From assembly GCA_964030475.1 (NCBI GenBank), contig CAXIPT010000013.1, positions 1,156,651-1,220,650 of the forward strand: DNA of 64,000 nt, in the 5' to 3' direction. The notes below the pieces were generated by a model. The model did no database searches and had not been told where the DNA came from. It saw only the letters and a program-made list of their open reading frames with translations. Positions 1 to 11,221 of this stretch are shown here, piece by piece (positions within the stretch are counted from its first letter, which is position 1; the number at the start of each line of letters is the position of its first letter). The position numbers and the translations under genes are program-made. The stretch is from Tethya wilhelma. Taxonomy: Eukaryota; Porifera; Demospongiae; Tethyida; Tethyidae.

Positions 1-144
1 GTTTGACTCTAGCTACCTCTACTATTTCCGCATTTTGCTTTTTGTTTTGTCAATAGCGATAATTGAAATGACCACACCCACAAGCAGATTAGTGGGTGGG
101 GCTAATTAACTTCATTAATCTAAAATAGAAAAATAGTACTTTCA

Positions 145-1070
145 TTCCCAGTACGGTAGTACTGGGTACACAGGAATGGCACATATGGCCCATTAGCGCA
201 ATACAAATATTCACCTAAATAACTCTGCAAAACTTAGCACTAAAAGGCTTCTTAAGCTACTATTTAGCTCTTTCTTTTTCTAATGAGCCCAAAAACATGG
301 CCTAAAACCATCGCTAAAATAACAAACACAAACATGCTAAACCTCCAATTTTCTCCATCTTCTTATTCTCCTTTTTCTATCTTGGCTCAACTTTTCTCAG
401 TGACTATTCACTTTTAGAAGCTGATTCTTGAACGAACCAACTTGGTTTCTTCCGAGGCAGTCACTTTTGTTATCGGTTTTTTGCGCCTCTCATTGAGTAG
501 CTAGATACAAGGTGAAAAGCGCCTCCTCCACACGGCCGCCATTAATTTCTACACTCATGCATAATTCATTAGCTTCTAGAAAATTTGAATTGACGACACT
601 TTCCACACACAAAAGTGTGCGTTATTTGGAATTTAATGCACTGAAGTTGCCTGGAACTATTTTGTGATACCTGGTCAGGGGCATATTTAGGGGGGTGCTA
701 AGGGGGCTTGAGCACCCCCTTTGCCGCTGACCGGAAGCGCAAAAACCATTAATAAATGATAAGTTATCAAGCCTTTTGCAATCTCTATTTCTTACTTGTT
801 TGTTCTTTGACGCTATTTTCCAAGCTCATTCATGACTAAGCTCTTGATTAGAAAAACTTCAGAACGGTTTAATTCACGCTAGGTTGATCGAAAGCGCTGA
901 GCAGCTAGCTCCCAACAATAGTTCAAAGGTCACGACCCTGATCACGTGATCCCAAAATGGGCGTAGCACCCCAAAATTTTCCGCGTGCTGTGAGCGCGCA
1001 ATATCAGCATCCCCTTCCTCTAAATCCTGGCTACGCTCCTGCTGGTTGCTCTTCTTAAGCGATGAATCAG
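145..1070 (+). repeat. GGTA-hairpin dispersed repeat, copy 1
   Basis: One edge carries CCCAGTACGGTAGTACTGGG, a perfect 8-bp stem with a GGTA loop. It is followed by a conserved body with a TTC-rich stretch (about 355-385) and an AAGTGTGCGTTATTTGGAAT block near 613. Other copies, complete or partial, lie near 5.1, 15.0, 29.7-30.45, 50.4, 53.2, 53.9 and 60.1-61.7 kb in both orientations. This copy is split by a separate element at 676-1041, and the body resumes at 1042. No coding capacity is seen. The superfamily is not recognised. Confidence 0.8.
676..1041. mobile_element. hAT-like miniature element, CAGGGGC... termini
   Basis: The left end reads CAGGGGCATATTTAGG and the right end, reverse-complemented, reads CAGGAGCGTAGCCAGG, a typical hAT-type terminus. 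The 5-bp sequence CTGGT flanks both sides (671-675 and 1042-1046). The uninterrupted version of the host repeat near 29.8 kb lacks this stretch, which independently shows that it is an insertion. It is 366 bp and non-autonomous. A second element with the same style of terminus and a 5-bp duplication lies at 24971-25313. Confidence 0.8.
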
Positions 1071-1280
1071 GACTTTGCACATAGAAATTGTGTAGCCTGC
1101 TTGATACTGAAGTGACACACACATTTCAGTCATTTGGAGGCAGGAGCTGTATCATAAGATTTACCTTTCAACTTACCACTCAGCAGCTCGCCGCTGGCTC
1201 AGTGAGTCTGGCTTGCCAGACTACTAGCTCAGTAGCTAGCAACTCAAATGTAATTTGTAGAATTATATAAAAATGAGAAC

Positions 1281-1549
1281 AAACAAGTAAAAAAACATTG
1301 GAAATGTAATGAGACACAAGAATGGCTAAATCGTAAAAAGAACGCAAACAAGATGGAATTGCTATTAGAGTATTTAAGGAATTCTTCCTGTGGGCAAAAT
1401 GAGAGACTCGATAAGGAGATTGTTAAATGCAGCCCATACAGGAAGAATTCTGCACATACTCTAACAGCAATTCCATCTTGTTTGCGTTCTTTTTACGATT
1501 TAGCTCCATTCCTGTGTCTCATTATATTTCCAATGTTTTTTTACTTATA
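1281..1549. mobile_element. ACAAGT foldback element, copy 1
   Basis: The two halves are inverted copies of each other over roughly 110 bp. The outer ends are ACAAGTAAAAAAACATTGG on the left and the complement on the right, with an AGGAATTCTTCCTGT-type inner arm. Whole copies recur at 29243, 54748 and 59620, and single arms at 6090, 39769, 41146, 52642, 53785 and 62118. It has no protein-coding capacity; the apparent reading frames are the palindrome read on both strands. Confidence 0.85.
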
Positions 1550-2286
1550 AAAACTATTGTTTCACTTATTTATCTTTGAGAAATTGTTGCTTAATTCTGT
1601 GACCCAGTCCTTAATGCAACTGAGTTAAACTTGAATTGATATGAATACTGAAGCAGAGCTGGTTACGGACTGCGCTGTACCAGAAAAATGCCAGTATTTT
1701 TATGTAGCACACGAGCCAGCGGTGGTAGCAAATTGTGTATTGGGCCCTGTGGTAAATAATTTTACCACATATTGGAACTCTAGAGCCCTCTGTGGCTGAA
1801 GGTCTTTCATCCTTATCTTCCCCTTTTGAATACTACTTCCAAAACCACAAATTTCACACAACCAGCCTTGCACAAGGTTTGCGAAATCACCATAAGCCCT
1901 TCCCAAAAAAAACTACAGACACTTACTTTGGAAGCCCTACAGAGGCTTTTACCTGTCAATTTTTTTTCGACTGGTACTGTATGGTAGTTATTAAACAGGA
2001 TGAGTCTGAATCTTGAGATTGAGTATTAGCCTGTCTTCTAGCACGTCTCTCTCTCTCATTTTTCTTTCGGTGTTGAAATTCCGGTTTTCAAGGCATATCT
2101 ACAGTTTTGATAAACTTCATAGAGTCGATCAACTACATTGGCATGATTTAAATGGTATTTAAATCATAGATTTAAATGCGGTTAACAATCGCGGGGCCTC
2201 CACCCTTTCCCTCAGCTCAATCACCCAGTAGTGGAGTGGCAAAGATCGTCACTCAGGGGCACATGATCACCAGATGCATGCAGATG
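1550..2286. other. no recognisable gene
   Basis: AT-rich sequence with short open frames in several phases, none with a recognisable domain or splice structure. A local palindrome of ATTTAAAT type lies near 2147-2178. I see nothing else to annotate. Confidence 0.5.
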
Positions 2287-2790
2287 AGCTAAAGTCTATT
2301 CGCGTTCACTTGTTACTCAGGAAGTTTGAGGTTTTGTATGTTTACGTAGTATCGCGTCACTACTACAACATACTGCATACTTGAGGTTAATACTATGCGC
2401 GCGCACTAGCTGGCAAGTTGTCGTGGTCATATGGTAAACCAGCTGATAGCTTCGAGTTGTTCTTGAGTTGTTCCTTGGTGAAACTCACTACTCATTACCT
2501 ATGAGTAGAAACAGCCAAACAAACCGAAGATAGCCCTGAATTCACAGCCATTCTTCTTCCCGGGTATCGCGCGCGTGGCATTTCTTTGCGGTTTTTGGAA
2601 TCTCCATACTTTACATATGGGACATACAGCCAAATCCTTACTGGTAAGGTGTAGACTCTTTTAAATGATACCAGCAGGTTGTCCATGAAATTTGCAGTCG
2701 AATGGTGTGTAAATTAGCGAAATTCGAGTAAATACGGCAGAGTTATAAAGAAATTTCGGACTAACAAGTGAACGCGAATAGACTTTAGCT
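2287..2790. repeat. 29-bp perfect inverted repeat pair upstream of gag-like ORF
   Basis: Positions 2287-2315 and 2762-2790 are exact reverse complements (29 of 29; core CTATTCGCGTTCACTTG). Weaker similarity continues outward into TGCATGCA-type sequence on both sides. The pair brackets about 450 bp and ends 68 bp before the gag-like start codon. It could be the ends of a small element, or the inverted terminal structure expected of DIRS-type retroelements. The first is simpler; the second fits the neighbour. Confidence 0.7.
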
Positions 2791-2858
2791 GCCTCGTGTA
2801 TGCATGCAAGTGTGAGTGCCAAGCAGTTTCTTAGTCCTAGATTCTTGTCTAACCAAAG

Positions 2859-3221
2859 ATGCCAAAAGGAAAAAGCAAGCCTGGTAGCCAGGCCAAACAA
2901 TCCTCAGGATCTAAGGTCGCTACACGATGCTCAGCTCGGCCATCGACTTCGCGGGCCACAAGGGCATCCGATTCGCTGTCCAACGCCGAGCAGCAGTCCA
3001 GCACCGAGCAGCAGCAGTTGGAAGCAGTCTCCACCGCCGAGCAGCAGCAACAAAGCGGAGATAGCAATGTGCTTTTGCTGGCACAACTTCTCCAAGTGAT
3101 TCGTCAGCAAGTTCGAGAGGAGATGTTAACAATTCCCCAGGACGACGTCACCGCCTGTGGTAGCGGACAACTGCCACAGTCTGCCACATCATTGTCTCAA
3201 GCACAAGGTATCAAAAAATAA
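2859..3221 (+). CDS. N-terminal part of a retroelement gag-like protein
   Basis: A 120-residue frame beginning MPKGKSKPGSQAKQSSG: a basic, Ser/Gln-rich low-complexity N-terminus (residues 1-70), then a predicted helix LLLAQLLQVIRQQVREEM (about 73-90). No domain is identifiable on its own. It precedes, in the same orientation, the gag-like segment at 3652-4922, so it is read as that protein's amino-terminal part. The frame stops before a low-complexity gap. The chosen ATG is the first in frame. Confidence 0.45.
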   Translation: MPKGKSKPGSQAKQSSGSKVATRCSARPSTSRATRASDSLSNAEQQSSTEQQQLEAVSTAEQQQQSGDSNVLLLAQLLQVIRQQVREEMLTIPQDDVTACGSGQLPQSATSLSQAQGIKK

Positions 3222-3640
3222 TAATAATAGTGCGTATAAGTTGTCTAGATATATATATATATATAAAAAAAAATAAAAAAAAGAAAAAAAACAGGACTAG
3301 CTACATACTATAGGCTATGTAAGGGAGGTACCCTTATACGATATATTAGTAAAAAGGCTCCTCCTCATGGGCACATGGTCCAAGATTAAGACGTAAATAT
3401 TAATGAGACTACATGAAGCTAACATCTGTATTTGCTAGTAGAGTACTACGGAATGCATATACTAGTTTGTTGTGCAAGCTTGAAAAATATAGTGCAAGCT
3501 CAGTGTTTAAGCACGTCACAGGTATAGAGTCGCCTTAGTGCAACAAATGCGGGCAAGCAGTGACTAAGTCTACTACACGAAGAAATTCACCCCTTCCCAA
3601 AAAAAAAAAGCAACTGCAACAGAAAAAAAAAACAAGAAAC
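3222..3640. other. low-complexity gap within the gag-like locus
   Basis: Contains (TA)n at about 3249-3264, A-rich runs at 3265-3290 and 3600-3640, and no usable frame. It separates two parts of what appears to be one decayed retroelement gene. It may be an intron-like or inserted stretch; I see no clean splice pair. Confidence 0.4.
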
Positions 3641-3651
3641 ACGGCAAACAC

Positions 3652-4922
3652 GTGCATCAGTTACATGGCAGCATAATAGATAGCAAACATAATGGAATGG
3701 GGGCGTTACCGCCATCACGCCAGTTAGAATCAGTGGCTCTCATCAGTGGACTACCCTCCAGCCGGGCCCAAATCACAGCTAGCCAACAGAGAGTGACTAT
3801 AGCAACAACGTATACCACAATGAGCAATGTGATCATGTCACTGGAAGTACACATGCCAAATCCGATACTGATAACAATCAACAACGATGTGGGGACGTCA
3901 ACTACCTCAACTGCCGGACTAATTCTCTCCCCAGCATCAACCCCCTTCCCACGAAAACTGGTGGAAAAAGTGAGGTCCGGTCAGTTTGTGGATATGAAAG
4001 AGTTGCTAGTGGACAACATCTCCCTGATACAGCAACTGGAAGCAGTCCAAGGCCAAGTGCACGTACACCCACTCGGAATATTACGACCACAGTTAAGAGA
4101 AATCAAGTCGCTGGCAACATGGTGCTACTGCTTTTTGGGATACTTAGCGATCGTCACAACAGACTCAAAGACCAGAGATCAGCTGGCGTATTCTCGACTG
4201 ATCATAAGAGAGTCACAGCGTTACGCAGGCAATGGGTGACTATGACAAGGCCTTTAGACAACAAGCAGCCATTGACCCAGCCATGTGATGGAACAGGCTG
4301 CTCGCCGACCTTCAGGCGTCGACAATGGGCGGACGACAGGGCCTGCTCTTTTGTACACTGTGCAGGGAGGTCGATCATAACCCCACACAGTGTGCACTAG
4401 CCTTTCTCCAACCGCCAATAACAGCAACCCCATTCACTCCGAGAACAACAATATGTAAGTCGTGGAACAGAGGAACATGCACCTACCCAGGTTCGTGCTC
4501 ATACAGGCACATACCGTATAGCGGGAAATTTTCGTGGGGGAAAATTTTTGCGTTTTCGTCTTGAGTAGAAATTCGCGGGGAAAATTTTCGTGGATTGCGT
4601 CTCAACTATACGTGACGACCACATACCTTACAAATTTCGTGGGGGAAAATTTTCGCGGAAAGCTGCCAAACCGCGAAATTCGCAAAAATTTTCCCCCACG
4701 AAAATTTCCCGCTATACGGTATCTAGCATCTGCTATCAACGTTACAAAGCAAAGGACTGCCCCAATGCAACAAGAATGGCACCACCACACGTGGGGGTGC
4801 CCCCCCTGATGGCACCTGGCCCACAGGCAATCTACAGAACCCCGCTGACAGAGCAGGTGGACGGTCAAGTTACTTACAAACTCATGATAGATAATAAAAG
4901 GCAATCGAACAACTTATTTAGC
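3652..4922 (+). pseudogene. decayed retroelement gag-like protein with zinc-binding motifs
   Basis: The first frame (3652-4239) holds a helical region with FVDMKELLVDNISLIQQL, then REIKSLATWCYCFLGYLAIV and RDQLAYSRLIIRESQRY. A +1 shift near 4235 and an in-frame stop follow. The next frame contains LCREVDHNPTQCA and the finger CKSWNRGTCTYPGSCSYRH (C-x7-C-x5-C-x3-H), then a last CYQRYKAKDC block. This order resembles gag-like proteins of tyrosine-recombinase (DIRS-type) retroelements, which I infer from memory of the family. A foldback element (4514-4719) splits the zinc-finger region. No reverse transcriptase is present nearby. Confidence 0.6.
4514..4719. mobile_element. CCGTATAG foldback element, copy a (GCGGG/CCCGC)
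   Basis: A 206-bp near-palindrome with outer arms CCGTATAGCGGGAAATTTTCG and its complement, flanked by TA on both sides (4512-4513, 4720-4721). The interior is built of repeated AAATTTTCG(T) motifs in both orientations. It lies inside the zinc-finger region of the gag-like pseudogene: SYRH falls before it and CYQRYKAKDC after it. A TA target suggests mobilisation by a Tc1/mariner-type transposase, which is inference. Confidence 0.9.
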
Positions 4923-5071
4923 TAGACAAAAACACAAAAAAATTTTTAAAAAATGCTCAGCTATAGATATGCAATTACATAGGCTAGCTTAACAGGAGTA
5001 GAGTACAAGCACTAATGAGGGGTATTAGTGATCAGTGATAATAATTGGTGCACATTGTTGATGATCCATCT

Positions 5072-5235
5072 TCTTCTTATTCTTCTTCTTCTATCTTGGC
5101 TCAACTTTTCTCAGAGACTATTCACTTTTAGAAGCTGATTCTTGAATGAACAAACTTGGTTTCTTTGGGGACAGTCGCTTTTTCCATCGGTTTTTTGTAT
5201 CTCTCATTTAGTCGCTAGATACAAGGCGAAAAGCA
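5072..5235 (+). repeat. GGTA-hairpin repeat, internal fragment
   Basis: Matches the middle of copy 1 (TCTTCTTATTCTTCTTCTTC, then GAAGCTGATTCTTGAA and CGCTAGATACAAGGCGAAAAGC). It is truncated at both ends and abuts the pogo transposase relic. Confidence 0.7.
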
Positions 5236-5259
5236 TCTGAGGGATGAGTTCGGAAATTC

Positions 5260-5735
5260 ATGAAGAGGAATGACCTGGTGTTAAGATGTAGAACCCACAT
5301 TAGCCAAGCTCTTCCCAAAGACCTGAAAGAGAAAATTCAGGCCTTTTGTGGAAAAGTAGATTACATTTTTGACAATAGCAATTTCCCCCTCGATTTCATT
5401 TGTAATATGGACGAGACAACTGTTTTTCATGCATGATCTATTACCTACCAAAGTCATTGATAAAAAGGTATAAATGTTAGAATCACTGCGTCTGAGTAGA
5501 ATAGGATAACAGGAACATTGTGTTGCACAACCTCTGGCAAGATGCTCCCCCCTTTTGTGATTTTTAAAGGCAAGACTAAAAGAGGCTTGAAGAAGGTAAC
5601 TGCCAAAAGGCCTTGTTTGTACCACCCAACAAAAAGCATGGATGGATGCATGAGCAACGAATGGTGGAGTGGATCAAAACTGATACTAAATTCAAGATGG
5701 TTGTTTCAGCTTTCTACAAAAATACGGCAATGACA
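5260..5735 (+). pseudogene. pogo/Tigger-type DDE transposase relic, central part
   Basis: From 5260 the frame reads RTHISQALPKDLKEKIQAFC and then CNMDETTVFHA, the segment around the first catalytic Asp of the DDE_1 (pogo) family, before a stop at 5434. After frame changes it resumes with RITGTLCCTTSGKMLPPFVI and continues to about 5733. At least one stop and two frame shifts make it inactive. The N-terminal DNA-binding part and the C-terminus are missing. A C-terminal piece of the same kind of protein occurs on the opposite strand at 7590-7985. Confidence 0.8.
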
Positions 5736-6089
5736 AATTAGTGACTATATTTTTCATTATAAAGCTATGTATGTCAAGGCTGATCATAACTGATACACCA
5801 TGGCACCATCCCCTACCTATAGATTACCGTGAGTGGAGCCGAGTGCAAATCAAAGGATGGAGAGTCTTTTTTAAACTTGATCAACTGACAAGCTTGTGAT
5901 GTCTTCATGGCTCATGAGTATCCATTTTCTTAAAAGTTGACGAGTTTCTAGGATAGTCGGAATAATACCGTTCTCACTTCAGTCACTTCTTACAATTTTT
6001 TCTTTTCAAGGATTGACGACCACATTAATGACTCAAATCAATTTTTTCAGAGTTGGTAGACTGTTATGGTGATGATGAATTAACTGTGT

Positions 6090-6290
6090 ACAAGTAAAAA
6101 AACATTGGAAATGTATTGAGACATAGGAATGGCCAAATTGTAAAAAGGATAAAGCAAACAAGATGGAATGGCTGTTTGAATGTGTGCAGAATTCTTCCTG
6201 TTTGGGCTACATCTAGTACCGTGACTCTCCTTCCATGTCGAGTCCCTCATGTTGCCCATAGATAATTTTTGACTTACTCAAACAGCCATG
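6090..6290 (+). mobile_element. ACAAGT foldback element, partial
   Basis: The left arm (ACAAGTAAAAAAACATTGG through GTGCAGAATTCTTCCTGT) and part of the loop are present; the right arm is lost. It is the same family as 1281-1549. Confidence 0.75.
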
Positions 6291-6633
6291 ATGGTGAAAT
6301 TTTTTGTACAGTTGTTGGAAACAAGAGGCAATCCCTTTACCACAGGGTGGTCTTGAGATCCCATGTAAGATTAAATTTGTTGGCAAAAAGAAACACATAA
6401 AGAAGTTAATTTCAGGATGAACTTGGACTCTTTTCTGACAATGAACATTAAATTTTTACAATCTCAGGGCCATTAAGGCCTGGGTCAGTATATGGCAACT
6501 AATTAAGGCCATTTTTTATGTAGAATTGGAATAACTTTCTAATACATGTCGTCACCATAAAAATGGAAAGGTATTAACTTTTTGAAAAATTAATTAGTCA
6601 TGTGACCTAATTAATATTCATAATATTAATGAT

Positions 6634-6933
6634 TTAATTAAACGGAATAGAAGGAATGTTACCATGGCAACCAAAATTTATCAGTTATTTACGACACCAA
6701 AATATTGATTTTTACCAAAGGATTTTTTATACTTTGTTGCCATTGAGTTATTAAACACTTTCCATTAAAAGCACGCTACAATTATGCGCTAATTTTGACA
6801 AAAATGGCCATAAGTCTCCATAGAAACAATGTATTAAAAAAAGCTCGGCTCAAAATTAAGTTTATATTGTTCCGACTCTGTCATTATAATTTGGTTGCCA
6901 TGGCAACACTCTTCCTATTCCGTTTAATTAACT
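6634..6933. repeat. inverted repeat pair with TTAATTAAACGG ends
   Basis: A roughly 45-bp arm starting TTAATTAAACGGAATAG and reaching CCATGGCAACCAAAATT (6634-6679) is mirrored at 6886-6933 with a few mismatches. The loop is about 205 bp, AT-rich and non-coding. The terminal TTAA on each side is compatible with a TTAA-targeting miniature element, but the palindromic ends make the exact border ambiguous. Confidence 0.65.
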
Positions 6934-7247
6934 ATTAGTAAAATAGTGTAAATTTAAATGGCAATTATATCTATGAATATTCATTTTGTAGTTTCATAAA
7001 TGTTAAATATGGATTATATTTTTCACTTATGTTAAACATTTACGCTGAAGTAATGTATTGTTAAAAAATTGTTACCCAAACATCATAAGATTTTAATTAG
7101 TTTGACTGGTTGACCCAGCGTTTGGATTATTTTGAACCATTGATTATTCTTCCTGACATTACAAATGCATGCTGATCATGTTATGAAAATTACAGCTTGA
7201 TTAGAATGAAAGCATGGACACAAAATATTATTTAACAATGACTACCA
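6934..7247. other. AT-rich stretch, no gene
   Basis: No frame of note, no repeat seen elsewhere in the window. Confidence 0.5.
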
Positions 7248-8726
7248 TTAACTGGGCACATGCATGCACTGAGTGAGTCACATCAGTTAACATCAACACT
7301 TGAACACTTATCATCCTGTTCTATATCAGAGTAGTCAATGTCTGAATATTCAGTGTCTGACTCGGCCTCTGATTCACTTCCTTCAACAAAAGGATCCTCT
7401 TCAGTATCTGAGGGCTCACAGTTGGAACCTGACTCAACAAAAGGATCCTCCACTGGCTTGCTATAATTGCCTAAGGCTGTACAGCTTCAATATCAGAATC
7501 TGGAGCTGATTCAAAGAGCAAAAGGGTCATTAGTTGGTTCAATAAATCCCATGTGTTCTGAACCGAAAACATCTGTCATTACATTCTTGATCTCTTGGTA
7601 CAGCACATCACTCCTTGTACAGTCTTATTTTTCAACAATTCCTGTTACTTGAAATGAGTTCTTAATCGTAGTTGGATGCTTTTCAACAAGATATCAGCTG
7701 CAGCTTTGATCCACTCCATTAGGAGGCTGGAGTTATCTTTGCCACACCAGACTCAGCTTCCTTGACCATACGATAACACCACTGTTGCGCATGCCTAATG
7801 TATGATTTAAATGGCTTGTTAACACTGACATCCAAATTAAAGTTGTAGGACAGATGTACAATCACCTGGAATTACTAGTAGCTTGGTACACAACTTGGCA
7901 AATTCATCTCTGACTGCATCAGTAAGATGACACAAAAAAGTGTCAAGACAAAGGAGAGATCAACTTTTGCCATGGCTGGCTACATACACTTTGAGCAAGT
8001 ACATCGATCGAGCACCAGTTCTTGGACTTGGAAGTTTGGGGGGATGACCAAGTTGCATCCAGCACAGCATCTGCTCACCACTTGTCTCTATTTCACTTGA
8101 TCAGCAGCCAGAGGCCAGTACTTGGTAAGACCTAGATGTGAAGGCGTACTACTCTGATGAGCAGGGCTGTACCAGGAATCCTCGTGGTTCCAGAAAGTGA
8201 TCCGATCTCCATCTACAGCCAGCAAGTGTCTGCAATGTGGCAACCATCCAAGTCCTCATCAGCCTTGCAGAGCGCATCAATCGGCTAAGCAACCCGACTC
8301 GTGGACTCAGAGCCATCAAGGTCCAAGCCAGCCTTGTTGATTTCCAGATGTGAAGTTTCCTGGTTCCAAGCCGTGCTTGCATTTTATGCCTCAACCTGGT
8401 GGTGTTGCAGTGCCAAACGATCCTGCAGTGTAGGCACTGGAAGACAGGCAAGGGGTGGTCACGACCATCCCCGCTGTACTAACACCCGCAACCGGGATCA
8501 AAATTTGATCCGTCCAATTTTTAGGCCTTGACCGTTGATTTCACCACTTTGGAAGGCCTTGATTATGATAAATTTGAACTTTGACCCACTAAAACATGCT
8601 ATTTGCAGCCAATGACCTTTGATCTTTGATCGAAAGCGAGCAGTAGAGCTTTCTTAACTCTTGATGGGGCCCGGATATTTGTTGCTTTGACCCCTTGAGC
8701 GCATCTTGATCCCGGTCGCGGGTGTT
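7248..8726. repeat. 1479-bp tandem repeat, first copy
   Basis: Reads the same as 8728-10206 everywhere I compared, with a single N (8727) at the junction. The block holds a minus-strand pogo transposase C-terminal relic and the left part of a foldback element that is complete only in the second copy. Exact identity plus the lone N suggests overlapping contig ends placed in tandem rather than a genuine duplication. Confidence 0.9.
7590..7985 (-). pseudogene. pogo/Tigger-type transposase relic, C-terminal part
   Basis: Read on the minus strand, the frame gives DTFLCHLTDAVRDEFAKLC and VIPGDCTSVLQL, then after a small deletion LDVSVNKPFKSYIRHAQQW. This is the classic C-terminal landmark region of DDE_1/pogo transposases (consensus LQPLDVSVNKPFK), with the Pro codon region broken. 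Further stops follow. The orientation is opposite to the central part at 5260-5735, so the two may be halves of one rearranged element or two separate copies. Confidence 0.8.
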
Positions 8727-8727
8727 N

Positions 8728-10206
8728 TTAACTGGGCACATGCATGCACTGAGTGAGTCACATCAGTTAACATCAACACTTGAACACTTATCATCCTGTT
8801 CTATATCAGAGTAGTCAATGTCTGAATATTCAGTGTCTGACTCGGCCTCTGATTCACTTCCTTCAACAAAAGGATCCTCTTCAGTATCTGAGGGCTCACA
8901 GTTGGAACCTGACTCAACAAAAGGATCCTCCACTGGCTTGCTATAATTGCCTAAGGCTGTACAGCTTCAATATCAGAATCTGGAGCTGATTCAAAGAGCA
9001 AAAGGGTCATTAGTTGGTTCAATAAATCCCATGTGTTCTGAACCGAAAACATCTGTCATTACATTCTTGATCTCTTGGTACAGCACATCACTCCTTGTAC
9101 AGTCTTATTTTTCAACAATTCCTGTTACTTGAAATGAGTTCTTAATCGTAGTTGGATGCTTTTCAACAAGATATCAGCTGCAGCTTTGATCCACTCCATT
9201 AGGAGGCTGGAGTTATCTTTGCCACACCAGACTCAGCTTCCTTGACCATACGATAACACCACTGTTGCGCATGCCTAATGTATGATTTAAATGGCTTGTT
9301 AACACTGACATCCAAATTAAAGTTGTAGGACAGATGTACAATCACCTGGAATTACTAGTAGCTTGGTACACAACTTGGCAAATTCATCTCTGACTGCATC
9401 AGTAAGATGACACAAAAAAGTGTCAAGACAAAGGAGAGATCAACTTTTGCCATGGCTGGCTACATACACTTTGAGCAAGTACATCGATCGAGCACCAGTT
9501 CTTGGACTTGGAAGTTTGGGGGGATGACCAAGTTGCATCCAGCACAGCATCTGCTCACCACTTGTCTCTATTTCACTTGATCAGCAGCCAGAGGCCAGTA
9601 CTTGGTAAGACCTAGATGTGAAGGCGTACTACTCTGATGAGCAGGGCTGTACCAGGAATCCTCGTGGTTCCAGAAAGTGATCCGATCTCCATCTACAGCC
9701 AGCAAGTGTCTGCAATGTGGCAACCATCCAAGTCCTCATCAGCCTTGCAGAGCGCATCAATCGGCTAAGCAACCCGACTCGTGGACTCAGAGCCATCAAG
9801 GTCCAAGCCAGCCTTGTTGATTTCCAGATGTGAAGTTTCCTGGTTCCAAGCCGTGCTTGCATTTTATGCCTCAACCTGGTGGTGTTGCAGTGCCAAACGA
9901 TCCTGCAGTGTAGGCACTGGAAGACAGGCAAGGGGTGGTCACGACCATCCCCGCTGTACTAACACCCGCAACCGGGATCAAAATTTGATCCGTCCAATTT
10001 TTAGGCCTTGACCGTTGATTTCACCACTTTGGAAGGCCTTGATTATGATAAATTTGAACTTTGACCCACTAAAACATGCTATTTGCAGCCAATGACCTTT
10101 GATCTTTGATCGAAAGCGAGCAGTAGAGCTTTCTTAACTCTTGATGGGGCCCGGATATTTGTTGCTTTGACCCCTTGAGCGCATCTTGATCCCGGTCGCG
10201 GGTGTT
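8728..10206. repeat. 1479-bp tandem repeat, second copy
   Basis: Offset by exactly 1480 from the first copy. It continues past 10206 into the right terminal repeat of the foldback element at 9931-10236, which the first copy lacks. Confidence 0.9.
9070..9465 (-). pseudogene. pogo/Tigger-type transposase relic, duplicate copy
   Basis: The same sequence as 7590-7985, carried by the second tandem copy, with the same deletion before LDVSVNKPFK and the same stops. Confidence 0.8.
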
Positions 10207-10236
10207 AGTATAGCAGGTATGGTCGTGACCACCCCT
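9931..10236. mobile_element. AGGGGTGGTCACGACC foldback element
   Basis: Termini AGGGGTGGTCACGACCAT and the complement enclose 306 bp. The inverted arms extend to about 50 bp with few mismatches (AACACCCGC(A/G)ACCGGGATCAA). A left part is also present at 8451-8726, cut by the assembly join. No clear target duplication is seen. It is non-coding. Confidence 0.75.
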
Positions 10237-11220
10237 GGACAGGGATTGACTGTCCACCCAGTTCACTAAGTCAGCTGCAGATCTCGAAGACACAAGACTC
10301 AGAAGATCTCGAGAGTCACAAGATCTAAATGTTTTTCTGTTTGTCCAAACTTTGATTTTTCTTTTCTTTTAACCCCAGCTTTGCTGAGGGGCATTTGGTT
10401 GGCGACAACCTCAGTTATCTTTATATTGTACATGCCCTACTTGTGTTTCCTTTTCTAATCTCCGAATGTCTGCTATTGTAAGCCCCACCCACTCATCTTG
10501 CCACGCCCATGCCTGACGATGAGCTCTCAACATGACTCTTCTGAGGGAGTAGTCATGAATGAACCTCTCTATCTTGGACTGGAGGCCCCAGTTGCGGAAC
10601 TCAACCTAATGAATATGTAGATCAAAGAGCTCATAAAACGAGCACATGATTATAGTAATTTGAGAGAAACCTTGTAACAAAAGATTTTTTTTAATTTCTG
10701 TTTTGTAGAGAGGTTGTCCTCTTCTCAGGGGCTTAATATAATAGTTTGTTTGGATAATTATAAGAAAATACTTAGAATCATTGAATGAAGTTTATTAAAA
10801 GGTTTTTTATTAGTAAAGTAAGAGTTATAATTGGTGGCACTTTTATTGTAAGTTTGTAGTGTCATTTCTAGTTCTCTTGAAATGAATATTTGGAACATAA
10901 TATACTGTATGATAATGTTGTCTCAACCATAGTTAAGAAGTAATGTGCAATTGTTTGTTTCTTTGAATGCAGGTATACAGATGATTTATCATTATTTACC
11001 AATGAGATTTTCTGAAATATTGCTTTATTCCATACCCTGTACACAATGTCCAGTAATTCCTACAGTTCTATTTGGACACAAACTGTTTTGTGTGTGGTGG
11101 TTGTTCTAGATAGGTAACATAAATATACCCCAAGGGAATCTTTGGGCTCGTTCTTCATGTAACAAGGAATGAGAATATGCATTACATCATTGCATTTGTG
11201 CTAATGAATGGTATTATGTT
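10237..11220. other. no recognisable gene
   Basis: Short frames only. A small hairpin CCCCAGCTTTGCTGAGGGG lies near 10374. I see no domain, splice pair or repeat shared with the rest of the window. Confidence 0.45.
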
Positions 11221-11221
11221 A

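Noticed and set aside
6213..6398. 61-residue minus-strand frame
   Set aside because: Begins in foldback repeat sequence and shows no domain.
8149..8531. overlapping frames of 76-100 residues, repeated at 9629-10011
   Set aside because: No domain, in a duplicated transposon block, antisense to each other.
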